From Candidatus Parcubacteria bacterium (GTDB lineage: Bacteria > Patescibacteriota > Minisyncoccia > JAHIHE01 > JAGLIN01), in NCBI GenBank assembly GCA_023142975.1, contig JAGLIN010000009.1, positions 1 through 6,873 of the forward strand: a stretch of DNA of 6,873 nucleotides, read 5' to 3'. Positions 6,035-6,873 of this stretch are shown here, piece by piece. Position 1 is the first letter of the stretch. The number at the start of each line of letters is the position of its first letter. The position numbers and the translations under genes are program-made. The notes under the pieces are model-generated. The model had not been told where the DNA came from. It did no database searches and worked only from the letters and a program-made list of their open reading frames with translations.

Positions 6035-6040
6035 TATAAT
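6035..6040 (+). promoter_or_regulatory. Candidate -10 box for the Nudix operon
   Basis: TATAAT is a perfect -10 box 11 bp before the Nudix ATG. The best -35 is TTGCAA (6014-6019), inside hairpin B, with a short 15-bp spacer. Transcription would begin near 6047, leaving only about 5 nt of leader, so the mRNA would be nearly leaderless. Confidence 0.4.
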
Positions 6041-6051
6041 AAACACAAAAA

Positions 6052-6510
6052 ATGAAAAAAATTCTAACATTGTGTATCATCCGTCAACACCCCAAAATAT
6101 TACTTGGCATGAAAAAGCGCGGGCATGGGGAAGGGAAGTGGAATGGGTTTGGAGGAAAGGTTGAACGGGGAGAAACAATTGAAGAAGCGACGGTAAGAGA
6201 AACGAAAGAAGAAGCGGGGATTGAAGTTAGCAGAATAAATAAATTAGGTATTCTTGAATTTGAATATCAAGACGGTTCGGGAAATATGGAAGTTCATATA
6301 TTTTATGTAAAAGAATTCAAGGGAAGTCCAGCAGAAAGTGAAGAGATGAAACCGAGATGGTTTGATGTAAGTGAAATACCATATAATCAAATGTGGGCTG
6401 ATGATAAATATTGGCTGCCAATGTTTTTAGGTGGAAAAAAATTTAAGGGAAAATTCTTATTCGATGAATCTAATAAAATTATTGATCATACTCTTTCGGA
6501 GTTAAATTAA
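6052..6510 (+). CDS. MTH1-like Nudix hydrolase (8-oxo-dGTP/oxidised purine diphosphatase)
   Basis: It should hydrolyse oxidised purine nucleoside triphosphates to monophosphates, keeping 8-oxo-dGTP and related nucleotides out of DNA. The 152 residues carry a Nudix box at 35-57: G35, E41, R49, E50, E53, E54 and G56 are in register. The residue after RE is Thr51 where a hydrophobic one is usual. The whole chain resembles human MTH1 (NUDT1) more than E. coli MutT: LLGMKKRG at 17-24, WNGFGGKV at 30-37, ESEEMKPRWF at 95-104 and MWADDKYW at 114-121. From memory, the MTH1 pocket residues Thr8, Asn33, Phe72, Trp117, Asp119 and Asp120 correspond to T6, N31, F70, W115, D117 and D118 here. The start at ATG 6052 puts the first strand where expected. 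No Shine-Dalgarno is present. It is probably co-transcribed with the small gene 5 bp downstream. MTH1-like enzymes have broad substrate range, so the physiological substrate is inferred. Confidence 0.93.
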   Translation: MKKILTLCIIRQHPKILLGMKKRGHGEGKWNGFGGKVERGETIEEATVRETKEEAGIEVSRINKLGILEFEYQDGSGNMEVHIFYVKEFKGSPAESEEMKPRWFDVSEIPYNQMWADDKYWLPMFLGGKKFKGKFLFDESNKIIDHTLSELN

Positions 6511-6515
6511 ATTTT

Positions 6516-6755
6516 ATGCCAAATAAAAAATTATCCTGCAAAACGGGGCTGAAAAAATGCGTTATCAAGAAATCTGTTTTTGATCGCGAGATAAAACTTT
6601 GCCAAAAATTATCAAAAGAAAATAAAGGCAAATGCGGGTGGGGGAAATGTAAAGATTGCGGGGTTTTGTTTCTATTGCAGAAGTTATATAAAGGTGAGTT
6701 AGTTGAAGATAAAGATGAAATTAAAAAAGTTAAGAAAGACATTCTGGAAATTTAA
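6516..6755 (+). CDS. Small cysteine-rich protein, possible metal-binding, function unknown
   Basis: This 79-residue basic protein begins 5 bp after the Nudix stop codon, so the pair is very likely one operon with coupled translation; it has no Shine-Dalgarno of its own. Six cysteines lie at 8, 15, 29, 40, 45 and 48. The cluster KCGWGKCKDCG (39-49), with CxxxxCxxC spacing, could bind zinc or another metal with the more N-terminal cysteines. A short hydrophobic stretch VLFLLQKLY (50-58) and a charged helical tail (61-79) follow. It is too short and too charged for a membrane protein. I do not recognise a named family. The well-formed cysteine pattern and tight spacing favour a real gene over the overlapping minus-strand frame. 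A role beside nucleotide sanitation is only suggested by position. Confidence 0.7.
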   Translation: MPNKKLSCKTGLKKCVIKKSVFDREIKLCQKLSKENKGKCGWGKCKDCGVLFLLQKLYKGELVEDKDEIKKVKKDILEI

Positions 6756-6873
6756 TTTTGCCAAAAATTAAATCTCAGTTATTTGAAATTTAGTTTTGAT
6801 AATTATAGACTATTTTGAATTTCAAGTAATTTGTTTGGCGATGTTATATATAGACCTCACACTATCAAACAGC
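6756..6873. other. Terminal AT-rich stretch with no recognised gene
   Basis: No open frame, RNA gene or convincing terminator is visible. An 8-bp inverted pair, TTGAAATT (6783-6790) with AATTTCAA (6818-6825), has a 27-nt loop and is all but one base pair A-T, so it is weak. The small gene therefore has no identifiable intrinsic terminator in the window. Confidence 0.5.

Noticed and set aside
6479..6742. Minus-strand 87-residue frame overlapping the small cysteine-rich gene
   Set aside because: The plus-strand gene has operon spacing and a regular cysteine pattern; the minus frame has no promoter or domain.
52..6755. Alternative genetic code with UGA as glycine, as in some CPR lineages
   Set aside because: All genes end in TAA or TAG, but none needs an in-frame TGA, and each product is full length under the standard code. 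Absence of TGA stops in six genes is too small a sample.

Overview
The window looks like a piece of an AT-rich bacterial chromosome, most plausibly from a Candidate Phyla Radiation (Patescibacteria) lineage. That assignment is an inference from gene style: A/T-rich leaders with no recognisable Shine-Dalgarno, short intergenic hairpin repeats, and small dispersed transcription units. No rRNA, tRNA or other taxonomic marker is present. The coding regions read through in the standard genetic code.

Layout. (1) 52-1695, + strand: a two-domain ABC-F translation-factor ATPase, closed by a strong intrinsic terminator (1710-1748). (2) 1749-2007: a repeat-rich gap with one hairpin of family C and one copy of a two-hairpin composite repeat, followed by a terminator that faces the minus strand. 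(3) 2008-2463, - strand: an unrecognised acidic 151-residue protein with its own promoter and terminator. (4) A 62-bp divergent gap with two overlapping promoters. (5) 2526-4919, +: phosphoenolpyruvate synthase (ppsA), complete. (6) 4917-5012: short TTAG-type repeats and a second family C hairpin. (7) 5013-5900, +: a PvuRts1I/AbaSI-type modification-dependent restriction endonuclease, with a Vsr-like nuclease domain followed by an SRA-like domain; it is markedly more AT-rich than ppsA. (8) 5901-6051: the second copy of the composite repeat, plus a -10 box. (9) 6052-6755, +: a two-gene unit with an MTH1-like Nudix hydrolase (oxidised-nucleotide sanitiser) and a small cysteine-rich protein 5 bp downstream. 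(10) 6756-6873: no recognisable feature.

How it fits together. ppsA (pyruvate to PEP), the ABC-F factor (ribosome rescue or translation) and the Nudix enzyme (nucleotide-pool cleaning) are housekeeping functions that do not obviously form one pathway. The accessory elements are the orphan minus-strand gene and the solitary hydroxymethylcytosine-type restriction enzyme. Both lie beside the hairpin repeats.

The two most interesting observations are the restriction enzyme, a probable stand-alone defence against phages with modified cytosines, and the duplicated two-hairpin element. Its two copies keep exactly 69 nt between hairpin centres and show three compensatory base-pair changes.
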